Notes under the pieces: generated by a model | The model's database searches: none | What the model saw: only the letters and a program-made list of their open reading frames with translations | Told to the model about the DNA's origin: nothing | Translations under genes and position numbers: made by a program | Part shown: positions 33,732 to 41,883 of the stretch, piece after piece | How positions within the stretch are numbered: position 1 is the first letter of the stretch | How the letters are laid out: every line of letters begins with the position of its first letter | Source: Thermoanaerobaculia bacterium | Lineage (GTDB): Bacteria > Acidobacteriota > Thermoanaerobaculia > Thermoanaerobaculales > Sulfomarinibacteraceae | Direction of reading: 5' to 3' | Length of the DNA: 64,000 nt | Assembly: GCA_027061805.1 (NCBI GenBank) | Contig: JAMOWA010000068.1 | Span: 1-64,000, forward strand

Positions 33732-34472
33732 ATGGCAGAACCGGAGACCCCGGACGGCACGTGTCCCGAGTGCGATGGCACGGGGTGGGTGCTCGTGGCC
33801 GAGGACGGCGTGGAGCTGGTCCGCCGGTGCGCCTGTGCAGAGGCCAGGCTCCGCAGGCGCCACCTGGAGGCGTCGGGCATCCCCCGGCGGTACCGCCACT
33901 GCACCCTGGAGAACTTCGAGCTCTGGGACCCGGAGAACCCCACGCTGCGGCGGGCCCACCGCATCGTCCGCGAGTTCGTGGACCTCTACCCGGAGGTGGA
34001 CAAGGGGATCCTGTTCATGGGACCTGTCGGTACGGGCAAGACACACCTTGCTGTGGCAGCCCTCCGGGAGCTCATCGAGGCGAAGGGGGTCCGGGGGCGC
34101 TTTGCCGATTTCACGTCGCTGGTGCTCGAGATCCAGATGACCTTTGACGGGCCGGGCACCGCCCGGGAGATCCTGGAGCCCCTGGTCGGGGCCGAGGTGC
34201 TGGTCCTGGACGAGCTGGGGGCGGGCAAGGTCACGCCCTGGGTCATGGACCTGCTGTACTTCCTGGTGAACTCGCGGTACCTCCAGAACAGGGTGACGCT
34301 GTTCACCACGAACTTCCTCGACACGCCCCCCGAGGGCATGGAGTCCCTGGCGGACCGGGTCAGCACCAGGATCCGCTCGCGGCTCTACGAGATGTGCCGC
34401 CGTGTGGAGCTGCGCGGGAGCGACTACCGGCGGCGCCGCCTGGCCCACCGGGCGGAGCGGGGACAGGGGTGA
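33732..34472 (+). CDS. DnaC/IstB-like AAA+ ATPase
   Basis: 246 residues. An N-terminal zinc-ribbon-like CPECDGTGWV...CACAE motif is followed by the DnaC-type ATPase: Walker A GPVGTGKTHLA (about residue 99), Walker B VLVLDELGAGKVTPW, a sensor-1 Asn in TLFTTNF and an Arg finger in RVSTRIRSRLYEMC. The layout matches DnaC/DnaI helicase loaders. No transposase is adjacent, so an IstB role is unlikely. Its last bases overlap the start of the SpoIID gene (GTGA). Read as leaderless from TATACT. Confidence 0.88.
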   Translation: MAEPETPDGTCPECDGTGWVLVAEDGVELVRRCACAEARLRRRHLEASGIPRRYRHCTLENFELWDPENPTLRRAHRIVREFVDLYPEVDKGILFMGPVGTGKTHLAVAALRELIEAKGVRGRFADFTSLVLEIQMTFDGPGTAREILEPLVGAEVLVLDELGAGKVTPWVMDLLYFLVNSRYLQNRVTLFTTNFLDTPPEGMESLADRVSTRIRSRLYEMCRRVELRGSDYRRRRLAHRAERGQG

Positions 34473-36583
34473 GGCGCCTCCCCGCCCTGGCACTGGTCCT
34501 CCTCGCCACCGGCTGCGCCACCACGCGCCCGGTTCCACCCCCCGCACCCACACCGACTCCGGCCCCCACCGCCGTTCCGGTGCCGCCCACGCCCACCCCG
34601 GTTCCCACGCCCCCGCCTCCGCCCGAACCGGTTCCCATGCCCACCGGCGACGTGGACCCGCCGCTGATCCGGGTGCTGCTCGGCTCGGACACGGAGGTGG
34701 TGGGCTTCACGCAACCGGGGCGCCCCTTCCGCGTGGGCTGGGAGGGTGGGGAGCGCTGGATGTGGGGTCCGCTGGAGGCCCGGCCAGGCTTCACCCGGAC
34801 GTGGCAGGTGGGCGCGTGGAGCGAGGAACGGTGGGCCGGCGAGGCCGTCGAGCGGCTGAGGGCGGGTCTTCCCGGGGAGGCGGAGGTGACCACGGAGGCA
34901 GGGGAGGACGGGCTGATCCGCGTCCGCGTCCGGTGGGACGTCCCCCTGGCCGAGGCGCGGACCCGCCTGACCGCCCTGGGCTTCGAGGAGGCGCTCCCCC
35001 TCAGGGGCTCCGGGACGGTCACCCTCGAGGACGGCACGGGAGCGGAGGTCCGGGCTCCGTGGTTCCGGGTGGTCCCCAACGGTCCGTGGCCCACGCGGGT
35101 GGCCGTGGGGCCGCGCGAGGGCCGGCGGTACCGGGGCCGCTTCGTGGTCCGTGCGGACGGCGAACGCGTGCTGGTGATCGACGAGCTCAACCTGGAGAGC
35201 TACCTCCGGGGCGTGGTGCCCGCGGAGATGGGTCCCCTGGCCTTCCCCCAGCTGGAGGCGCTCAAGGCCCAGGCCGTCGCGGCGCGGACCTACGCCGTGG
35301 CCCACCGGGGGGACCACGAGGACCTGGGGTACGACCTGTGCGCCACGCCGGCCTGCCAGGTCTACCGGGGTGTGGACGTGGAGCACCGGCTCACGGACCG
35401 TGCGGTGGAGGAGACGGCGGGCATCATCGCCACCTTCGACGGCGAGCCCATCGACGCCATGTACACCTCCACCTGCGGCGGCCACACCGAGGACGCCTCG
35501 GTCCTCTTCTCCGGCCGGGCCCAACCCTACCTCAAGGGGGTGGCCTGCGCGTGGGACCGTCCCCTGGAGCTCGCGGGTACGGGCCCCGCCACCGGCTGGC
35601 TGGACCGGACGGCCTTCATGGCCCGCCTGGCGGAGGCGGTTCTGGACCTGGGGCCCTCCCCCACCCCGGGCGGCGTCCTGGCCCGCGTGGCGGAGCTCAC
35701 CGGGGGAGCCGCGCCGGAGGCGCCCCCGGCGGACGATGGGGCCTACCTGCAGGGCCTGGTGGAGGCCGCGCGCCTGGACGCCGCGGCGCGGGTCCTCGTG
35801 GGGGCCACGGGCCCCGTGCCCCCCCTGCTGGAGCTGGCCGACCTGGTGGAGGTCCCCCTCGACCCACCAACCGGGGCGTGGGACGACGGCTGGCACCTGG
35901 CCGCGGCCCTGGCCGCGCTGGAGATCCAGGGGGTGGTGCGGCACGACACCGGCGAGGCAGTGCCCCGCCCGGAGGGTGTGGGGATCTTCCCCCGGAGGGC
36001 AAGGGCGTCCGAGCCCCTGGAGGGCCCCTTCGCCCTCTGGGAGCGTTGGGACGGGGGGTGGCGGAGTGTCCGGACGACCACCGTCCTCCCCGGTACGCTG
36101 CTCGAGCGGTGGCGCCTGGGGGACCGCGTGCTGGCCGTGGCGGTCCGGCGTTCGCGGGGCGACGGCGAGGCCGACCGCCGCTCGGCGTGGCGGAGCTGGG
36201 TCCGGGAGAAGACCTGGGCGGAGCTGGCCGAGCGGATGGGGATGCCGGACCTCCTGCGCCTGGAGATCACCCGGCGCGCGGCCACGGGCCGCGTGGTGGG
36301 GCTCGCCGCGGTGGGACGCTCCGGGAGACGGAAGGAGTGGGAGGGGTTCGCCGTGCGGCGCGCGCTGGGCCTTCCCGAGACCTTCGTGGCCTTCCAGCGG
36401 GTGAAAACGCCGGAGGAGGGCGACGTGGTCCGGTTCATCGGGCGGGGCTGGGGGCACGGCGTGGGGCTCTGCCAGAACGGCGCCTACGGCCTGGCCCGGG
36501 CCGGGATGACCTACGACAGGATCCTGCGGCACTACTACACGGGGATCGAGCTCGAGCTGCTGGAGCCGGCCCCGGGGCCCTGA
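34469..36583 (+). CDS. SpoIID/LytB-domain lipoprotein (probable peptidoglycan hydrolase)
   Basis: 704 residues from GTG 34469, overlapping the preceding stop by four bases. A lipoprotein signal ends at LATGC (Cys about 15), followed by a Pro/Thr-rich linker (about 18-60). Residues about 215-370 hold the SpoIID core: ESYLRGVVPAEMG (catalytic Glu), LKAQAVAARTYA, CQVYRGVD and TSTCGGHTED. A C-terminal GRGWGHGVGLCQNGAYGLA completes the family signature. SpoIID is a lytic transglycosylase of denuded glycan; outside spore formers these proteins act in wall remodelling. About 300 residues between the two conserved blocks are longer than usual and unrecognised. Confidence 0.88.
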   Translation: MRRLPALALVLLATGCATTRPVPPPAPTPTPAPTAVPVPPTPTPVPTPPPPPEPVPMPTGDVDPPLIRVLLGSDTEVVGFTQPGRPFRVGWEGGERWMWGPLEARPGFTRTWQVGAWSEERWAGEAVERLRAGLPGEAEVTTEAGEDGLIRVRVRWDVPLAEARTRLTALGFEEALPLRGSGTVTLEDGTGAEVRAPWFRVVPNGPWPTRVAVGPREGRRYRGRFVVRADGERVLVIDELNLESYLRGVVPAEMGPLAFPQLEALKAQAVAARTYAVAHRGDHEDLGYDLCATPACQVYRGVDVEHRLTDRAVEETAGIIATFDGEPIDAMYTSTCGGHTEDASVLFSGRAQPYLKGVACAWDRPLELAGTGPATGWLDRTAFMARLAEAVLDLGPSPTPGGVLARVAELTGGAAPEAPPADDGAYLQGLVEAARLDAAARVLVGATGPVPPLLELADLVEVPLDPPTGAWDDGWHLAAALAALEIQGVVRHDTGEAVPRPEGVGIFPRRARASEPLEGPFALWERWDGGWRSVRTTTVLPGTLLERWRLGDRVLAVAVRRSRGDGEADRRSAWRSWVREKTWAELAERMGMPDLLRLEITRRAATGRVVGLAAVGRSGRRKEWEGFAVRRALGLPETFVAFQRVKTPEEGDVVRFIGRGWGHGVGLCQNGAYGLARAGMTYDRILRHYYTGIELELLEPAPGP

Positions 36584-36657
36584 CCCGGGGTGCGGGTGGC
36601 TGTTCGCGAGGGACGGTGCGGACCCGGGCACCGTGAAGAATCCGGGACGGGGTGGGC

Positions 36658-36663
36658 TACAAT
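36658..36663 (+). promoter_or_regulatory. Probable -10 box for the acyl-CoA dehydrogenase/meaB pair
   Basis: TACAAT lies 28 bases before the chosen start, leaving room for a short leader with an AAGGGGG ribosome binding site. A weak TGAAGA is 18 bases upstream. Confidence 0.45.
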
Positions 36664-36691
36664 CCCCTCGCCACGGAACAAGGGGGTGCGT

Positions 36692-37852
36692 GTGGACTTC
36701 GACCTGACCCAGGAACAGCAGGCCATTCGCGACATGGTCCGGGATCTTGCCCGGAAGGAGATCGCTCCCCGTGCCAGGGAGTGGGACGAGGCCGAGACCT
36801 TCCCTGCGGAGCTCTTCGGCAGGCTCGGCGAGCTCGGGATGCTGGGGGTGCTGATCCCCGAGGAGTACGGAGGTGCCGGCCTGGGCTACGTGGAGTACGT
36901 GGCCATCCTCGAGGAGATCGGTGCCGCGGACGGGAGCGTGGGCCTGGGAGTGGCCGCCCACAACTCCCTCTGCACGAACCACATCTACACCTTCGGTTCG
37001 GAGGAGCAGAGGCGGACCTGGCTTCCGAAGCTGGCCACGGGCGAGTGGATGGGCGCCTGGGGGCTCACGGAACCCCTGGCCGGCTCCGACGCCGGGGGCA
37101 CCCGGACCACGGCGCGCCGGGACGGGGACTCCTGGGTCCTCGACGGCGAGAAGACCTTCATCACCCACGCCTCCGTGGGAAAGGTGGCCGTGGTGATGGC
37201 ACGCTCCCAGCCCGAGAAGGAGAAGCACCACGGGATCTCGGCCTTCATCGTGCCGCTGGACGCACCCGGCGTGGCGCCGGGCAAGAAGGAGTCCAAGCTT
37301 GGGATGCGGGCCTCCGACACGGCCACGCTGGTGATGGAGGACTGCCGGATCCCGGCGGAGAACCTGCTGGGTGAGGAGGGCGACGGCTTCATCCAGGCCA
37401 TGAAGATCCTGGACGGCGGCAGGATCTCCATCGCGGCGCTGGCCCTGGGCATCGCCCGGGGCGCCCTGGACACGGCGCTGGCCTACGCCCCGGTGCGCGA
37501 GCAGTTCGGCCGGCCCCTGGCGGCCAACCAGATGATCCGCGCGAAGCTGGCCGACATGGGCACCCTGGTGGAGGCCGCCCGCCTGCTCACCTACAAGGCC
37601 GCCGTGCTGAAGGACCGTGGCCAGACCGTGACGCAGGAGTCCTCCATGGCCAAGGTCTTCGCCTCGGAGGCGGCGGTGAAGGTGGCCGAGGAGGCCATCC
37701 AGATCCTGGGCGGTTACGGCTACACCCGGGACTACCCCGTGGAACGGGCGTGGCGCGACGCCAAGCTGTGCACCATCGGCGAGGGCACCAGCGAGATCCA
37801 GCGGCTGGTGATCGCCCGCGAGCTGCTCCGCGGAGCGCAGGGGACGGTGTGA
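36692..37852 (+). CDS. Acyl-CoA dehydrogenase
   Basis: 386 residues from GTG 36692 (GTG 36686 is also in frame; AAGGGG favours the later one). The family blocks are [14 protein letters not shown] (FAD/substrate loop), [47 protein letters not shown] and GEGTSEIQR. The Glu in IGEGTSEIQ aligns with the catalytic base of short/medium-chain enzymes. It oxidises an acyl-CoA at the alpha-beta bond and hands electrons to ETF. The stop overlaps the meaB start (GTGA), so the two are coupled; this links it to branched-chain or propionyl-CoA catabolism (inference). Confidence 0.92.
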   Translation: MDFDLTQEQQAIRDMVRDLARKEIAPRAREWDEAETFPAELFGRLGELGMLGVLIPEEYGGAGLGYVEYVAILEEIGAADGSVGLGVAAHNSLCTNHIYTFGSEEQRRTWLPKLATGEWMGAWGLTEPLAGSDAGGTRTTARRDGDSWVLDGEKTFITHASVGKVAVVMARSQPEKEKHHGISAFIVPLDAPGVAPGKKESKLGMRASDTATLVMEDCRIPAENLLGEEGDGFIQAMKILDGGRISIAALALGIARGALDTALAYAPVREQFGRPLAANQMIRAKLADMGTLVEAARLLTYKAAVLKDRGQTVTQESSMAKVFASEAAVKVAEEAIQILGGYGYTRDYPVERAWRDAKLCTIGEGTSEIQRLVIARELLRGAQGTV

Positions 37853-38790
37853 CCCCGGCCGAGCTGGCCGCCGGCGTGAGGGCCGGCTCGCAGCGGGCCC
37901 TGGCCCGGGCCCTGTCGGTGGTGGAGCGGGGTGGTGACACCGCGCGCCTCCTCCTGGCCGAGCTCGCCACGGAGGGAAGGCCGCCCCACGTCACGGGGAT
38001 CACGGGGCCGCCCGGCGCGGGCAAGAGCTCGCTGGTGGAGCTGCTGGGGCTCGAGATGGCCGAACGGTCCGGCCGCGTGGCCGTGCTGGCGGTGGACCCC
38101 TCCAGCCCCTTCTCGGGCGGGGCCGTGCTGGGCGACAGGGTGCGGATGCCACGGCTGGCCGCCCGGGAGGGCTGCTTCGTCAGGTCCATGGCCACCCGAG
38201 GGGCCCTGGGGGGCCTCACCGCGGCGGCGGCCGACGCGCTGGACGTCTTCGCGGCGGCCGGGTTCCCCGAGGTGCTGGTGGAGACCGTGGGCGTGGGGCA
38301 GGACGAGGTGGACGTGGTGCACCTGGCGGACACCGTGGTGGTGACCCTGCCACCCGGTCTCGGGGACGACATCCAGGCGGCCAAGGCGGGCGTCATGGAG
38401 ATCGCCCACGTCTTCGCCGTGACCAAGGCGGACCTGCCGGGAGCCGACCAGGCGGCCGCCCACATCCGCGCCATGCTGGAGCTGGGCGAGCCGGGGCCGT
38501 GGCGCCCCCCCGTGGTCCCCGTCTCCGCGGTGGAGGGGTGGGGGATCACCGAGCTGGCCGACGCCATCGCCGGCCACGCCCGGCACGCCCTGGAGGACGG
38601 CCGCCAGGAGGCCCTGCGGCTGGCCCGGGCGCGCCGGAGGCTCCGCAGGGCGGTGGAGGATCTGACCTGGCGGACCCTCACCGAGGACGCTGCCGACGGC
38701 CTCGAGGAGATCGCCGCCGCCGTGGCCGGGCGGAGGCTGGATCCCTACACGGCCGCCGAGCGGCTGCTGGAACGCCTGCGGAAGCCCTGA
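37849..38790 (+). CDS. meaB: MeaB/ArgK-family GTPase
   Basis: 313 residues. Walker [13 protein letters not shown] (about residue 51), [35 protein letters not shown], the switch-like [12 protein letters not shown] and the NKxD-equivalent VTKADL match MeaB, the G-protein chaperone that protects and reloads adenosylcobalamin on methylmalonyl-CoA mutase. The mutase is not in this window. Start GTG overlaps the acyl-CoA dehydrogenase stop. A hairpin (CGCTCCA 38795-38801 with TGGAGCG 38815-38821) follows the stop but lacks a T tract. Confidence 0.93.
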   Translation: MTPAELAAGVRAGSQRALARALSVVERGGDTARLLLAELATEGRPPHVTGITGPPGAGKSSLVELLGLEMAERSGRVAVLAVDPSSPFSGGAVLGDRVRMPRLAAREGCFVRSMATRGALGGLTAAAADALDVFAAAGFPEVLVETVGVGQDEVDVVHLADTVVVTLPPGLGDDIQAAKAGVMEIAHVFAVTKADLPGADQAAAHIRAMLELGEPGPWRPPVVPVSAVEGWGITELADAIAGHARHALEDGRQEALRLARARRRLRRAVEDLTWRTLTEDAADGLEEIAAAVAGRRLDPYTAAERLLERLRKP

Positions 38791-38872
38791 CGCCCGCTCC
38801 ATCCGCCGCGGGCGTGGAGCGCACGCCACACGGGAACGGTGGAACTGCGCGCGGTCCGTGACCGGGAGGCGG

Positions 38873-39622
38873 CTACCTCAGGATCGCGGGGGCAACGAAG
38901 GTGGCGGCGCCGGACCTGGTGTCCACGAAGGAGGCGTACCCTGCCACCGTACCTGTCGCCGTGAACACGACCCGCCAGGCGTCGGCCCGGCGGACCTTCT
39001 GCGTCAGCAGGAAGTCGTTCACCTGCATGTGGGAGCCCGGTTCCACCGTGTAGGTCACCGTGGTCACCGTCTCACCCTTCTCGTTCTGGAGCTCGAGATT
39101 CACGGTCACCGGCCTGCGGTTGGGGTTGAAGAACCCGATGTTGGTCCGGTACTGGCCCTTGCGGACGACGGGGACGAGGACCGCCGTGGTTCCTCCCGGG
39201 ACCATCTCCCCCACCTGGAGGGCGGGAACGAGCTGGCCCGAGGTGGCCCGGCCCTTCGCGTTGAAGAGACGGCACCGCACCACCACGTCGTCGCTGCTGG
39301 TCACGACCCGGAGGGCCCCAACGTGACCTGGGGGAACCACCCCGTTGAGATGCACGGTCTCGCCGGCCTCCAGGGTCCTCTCCTCCGGCGGCATCACCAG
39401 GTAGGGCGTGTTGTCGGTCCCCGAGGGGAGGAAGGTCAGGGCGTAGGTCGCCCGTCCGCCGGAGAGGTTGGCGATCCAGAGCTCGGTGTTCCAGTAGGAC
39501 CCGTCGGACCCTCCCGCCTGGGCCACCACCGGGATGAACATCTCGCCGGCCGCAGCCGTGACCGCGCCACCCATCACGGCCAGCACGGCGACCACCACGA
39601 CGATCCGGAACGACCGGTTCAT
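38873..39622 (-). CDS. Secreted beta-sandwich-like protein of unknown function
   Basis: 249 residues with a signal peptide (about 1-25, ending VTAAAGE). The mature protein is β-rich with regular strand spacing (YWNTELWIANLSGGRATYALTFLP, GFFNPNRRPVTVNLELQNEKG, AWRVVFTATG). The WNTELWIANLS motif recalls a family of secreted repeats I have seen mainly in Acidobacteriota, but I cannot name it. The start is fixed by TATAGT six bases upstream. Convergent with meaB across 82 bases. Confidence 0.75.
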   Translation of the reverse strand: MNRSFRIVVVVAVLAVMGGAVTAAAGEMFIPVVAQAGGSDGSYWNTELWIANLSGGRATYALTFLPSGTDNTPYLVMPPEERTLEAGETVHLNGVVPPGHVGALRVVTSSDDVVVRCRLFNAKGRATSGQLVPALQVGEMVPGGTTAVLVPVVRKGQYRTNIGFFNPNRRPVTVNLELQNEKGETVTTVTYTVEPGSHMQVNDFLLTQKVRRADAWRVVFTATGTVAGYASFVDTRSGAATFVAPAILR

Positions 39623-39628
39623 GGGCCC

Positions 39629-39634
39629 ACTATA
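39629..39634 (-). promoter_or_regulatory. -10 box (TATAGT) of a leaderless promoter
   Basis: Minus-strand TATAGT ends six bases before ATG 39622; no ribosome binding site in the gap. Confidence 0.6.
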
Positions 39635-40017
39635 GTCCGCCGGGGTGCCGAGGACAAGACAGCCGGCACGGAGGCCGTCGTGCTGTTGACCGCCTTCGGG
39701 CCGGGATCCATGGAGCGCGGGCTTCGGCCCGCATCCCCCCGGGTCGCAGGAGGATGGGGACGGATGATGGTCCCTGCGGACGGAAGTCCATGCTCCAGAA
39801 TATCGGCCTCCACGGCGTGGACGGACCTCACGACTTCGAGGCAACACAGACGCCGATGCCGTTGCATCTCCATGCACCCGAGCATGTTGGGGAGTTGCGG
39901 CAGACACGGAGCTTGCGGGCCGCCCGTCCCCCTGTCAACGCCTCGGCCACGTCCTCACGGACGCATCCGCATGACTCGGGACCAGCGCGGAGCGCCGTTC
40001 CTTCCCTGTCTCGGACT
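39635..40017. other. Intergenic, nothing recognised
   Basis: About 380 bases before MITE-like copy D. I found no convincing frame, RNA gene or repeat. The following 40214-40414, upstream of the superoxide reductase gene, is likewise empty except for the ribosome binding site. Confidence 0.5.
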
Positions 40018-40213
40018 CTCACCTGAGCCTGTTGCAAGAGTCCTGGATCGGGAAGGATTCCCGCGGCATCGGCCCCCACCCACCCGGGAAAAGGAACCAC
40101 GGATGACACGGATTGATCGGATCAGGAAGAAGATAGAAAAACTCCGGATATACGTTGGATTCCACGCCAGGCCGATGGACATGACCTTCAGAGAGTTCTG
40201 CAAGCGGCTCACC
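40018..40213 (-). repeat. MITE-like intergenic repeat, copy D (inverted, complete)
   Basis: Same element as copies A-C in the opposite orientation. Its ends read CACCTGAGCCTGTTGCAAG on the left and CTGCAAGCGGCTCACC on the right, which are the two terminal motifs of copy C reversed. The inner string CACGGATTGATCGGATC is the reverse complement of the shared core. Confidence 0.82.
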
Positions 40214-40414
40214 CTGCTCCTTGCCGACTTGCCCGGCGCGCCGGCGCAACAATCTCGGACGGGCAGGGGACCCTGGAGGGAACAAACACCGGGGTTGGAG
40301 TGTTGCTTTTTCCCGGAAGCCTGTGGAGCGACGACCCAGATCAACGGGCACGACACGATCCGCGGCGGGAACACACCCACAGGCAGGGGTTGAACCCCGG
40401 AAAGGGAGGCGGCA

Positions 40415-40810
40415 ATGGCGTTTGGTGAGATGATCCGCACTGGAGACTTCAAGGGAGAGAAGCACGTTCCGGTGATCGAGGCCCCGGCCACGGTGTCGGC
40501 CGGAACCCCGTTCGAGGTGACCGTGAGCGTTGGCAGGGAGGTGCCCCACCCCAACACCACGGAGCACTTCATCGCGTGGATCGATCTCTACTTCAAGCCC
40601 GCGTCCGGAGGGTTCCCCTTCCACGTGGGCCGCTTCGAGTTCATGGCCCACGGCGAGTCGCCGAAGGGGCCGAACCGGGGTCCGGTCCATGCCCACCCCT
40701 CGGTGACCTTCCCGGTCCAGGTGGGCGAGGCCGGCACCTTCGTGGCCGTGTCCATGTGCAACATCCACGGTCCCTGGGAGTCCACGCACGAGGTCACCGT
40801 CGGAGGCTGA
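40415..40810 (+). CDS. Class II superoxide reductase (neelaredoxin)
   Basis: 131 residues, the size of single-domain SORs lacking the desulfoferrodoxin N-terminal FeCys4 domain. The catalytic iron ligands are visible: EKHVP (Glu/His), HPNTTEH (two His) and CNIHG (Cys and His). It reduces superoxide to peroxide without releasing oxygen, typical of anaerobes and microaerophiles. GGGAGG precedes ATG 40415. The gene stands alone, with MITE-like copy D upstream and repeat sequence downstream. Cytoplasmic; no signal peptide. Confidence 0.94.
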   Translation: MAFGEMIRTGDFKGEKHVPVIEAPATVSAGTPFEVTVSVGREVPHPNTTEHFIAWIDLYFKPASGGFPFHVGRFEFMAHGESPKGPNRGPVHAHPSVTFPVQVGEAGTFVAVSMCNIHGPWESTHEVTVGG

Positions 40811-41092
40811 CGCCCCCCCGCCCGCCCGGTGAAGGGGTGAGGGAGTGAGGACGTCCCCCACCCACCCGGAGGAGGGTCCGTGGCCGTATCGGTGTCCGTG
40901 ACCGGGTCAGGGACAGGGTCAGGGTCAGGGTCACGGTCACCGTCACGGTCACGGCCAAGGTCGGGGGCTGCTGCGCCTGGGGTCCCTGTCCGCGTCCGTG
41001 GCGGTGTCCGGGTCGGGGTCCGTGTCCGTGACGATGTCAGTGTCCGCGTCCGTGTCACTGCCCGTGACCGTGTCCTCTCCGCGAGCACCGGC
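40811..41092 (+). repeat. Nonamer/hexamer composite repeat
   Basis: After the superoxide reductase stop come CCCGCCCGGTGAAGGGG-type nonamers, the shared GACGTCCCCCACCCACCCGG string and about 210 bases of degenerate six-base units alternating between GTGTCC-like and GTCACG-like forms. No gene. Confidence 0.78.
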
Positions 41093-41149
41093 ACGAACGG
41101 ACGGCGTGGCGGTTCATCCACCCCGCCCCGGTGACCGGTTCATGCCGCC

Positions 41150-41755
41150 TCAGGAGGCGAGGGGGATGGACCAGACGGCCTTGATGGCCAGACGGATCAG
41201 CACGCCCCACTCGTCATGGCGATCCTGGACGCCCCCGAACTCCAGGGCCATGGACAGGTGGCCCCCACCCACCTCGCTTCCGAGGGAAAAGGACTTCCTC
41301 TGCGAGGTGTCCTTCCTGTCGCTGAAGCGACGGTACCGGACGAAGGCACCGAAGAATCCGCTCTGGTGCCCCGCCACCTGCACGCGCCGGACGCCGCCCC
41401 AGCCCAGCGTGAAGACGGCGGCGTCCACGTTCTCCCTCCCCTCCACACCCACACCACCGAAGACGGAGAACGACCTGGCGTCGCTGATGGAGATGAAGAC
41501 CTCGCCGAGCCCCACCAGCACCTCCGGCGTCCCAACCTGGACCCCGAACCCGGGGTACAGGGCAAACCTGAGGGTCTCCTTCTCCTGGGGGACGTTCTCG
41601 ATCCCGTAGTACCGCCGTTCCTCGTGCCAGCGGTCCACCGCGCCCCTGTCATCCCGGCGGTCTTGCGTCACACGGGGCGGGGCCGGCCGGTCCGCACCCG
41701 TGGCAGGGGAGCAGCACGCCACCAGGAGGATCGCAACGGTCAGCACACGGCGCAC
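41150..41755 (-). CDS. Secreted protein of unknown function
   Basis: 201 residues from GTG 41755, which opens a signal peptide (VRRVLTVAILLVACCSPATG). The mature part after a charged segment is β-rich with Gly-Val strands (LYPGFGVQVGTPEVLVGLGEVFISI, GGGHLSMALEFGGV), perhaps a small barrel. An alternative start, GTG 41887, overlaps the preceding PLD-family stop (GTGA) but would put 44 unlikely residues before the signal. No family recognised. Probably cotranscribed with the PLD-family gene. Confidence 0.65.
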   Translation of the reverse strand: MRRVLTVAILLVACCSPATGADRPAPPRVTQDRRDDRGAVDRWHEERRYYGIENVPQEKETLRFALYPGFGVQVGTPEVLVGLGEVFISISDARSFSVFGGVGVEGRENVDAAVFTLGWGGVRRVQVAGHQSGFFGAFVRYRRFSDRKDTSQRKSFSLGSEVGGGHLSMALEFGGVQDRHDEWGVLIRLAIKAVWSIPLAS

Positions 41756-41883
41756 CCGGGTTCCGCCACGGAGGGTCCCTGCGATGCGGGAGCCGGCACA
41801 CCGAGAGGGGTGACGCCTCGGGGAAGGTGGAACGGAGCCGGTCGGCCGGTCCCCGGGCGGGACCGGGGCTCGACGAAGCACGC

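Noticed and set aside
33732-34472. DnaC-like ATPase as IstB of an IS21 element
   Set aside because: No transposase gene or terminal repeats; the neighbours are a tRNA and a wall hydrolase.
38795-38821. Hairpin after meaB as an intrinsic terminator
   Set aside because: The stem is only seven base pairs with a 13-base loop and no T tract follows.
40018-40213. MITE-like copies as insertion sequences
   Set aside because: About 200 bases with no transposase frame; at most non-autonomous elements.
40397-40409. GGTTGAACC-type T-loop hinting at a tRNA before the superoxide reductase gene
   Set aside because: No acceptor, D or anticodon arms around it; it is a short chance palindrome.
40880-41090. 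Hexamer arrays as a CRISPR or CRISPR-like array
   Set aside because: Units are only six to nine bases and degenerate, with no regular unique spacers and no cas genes nearby.
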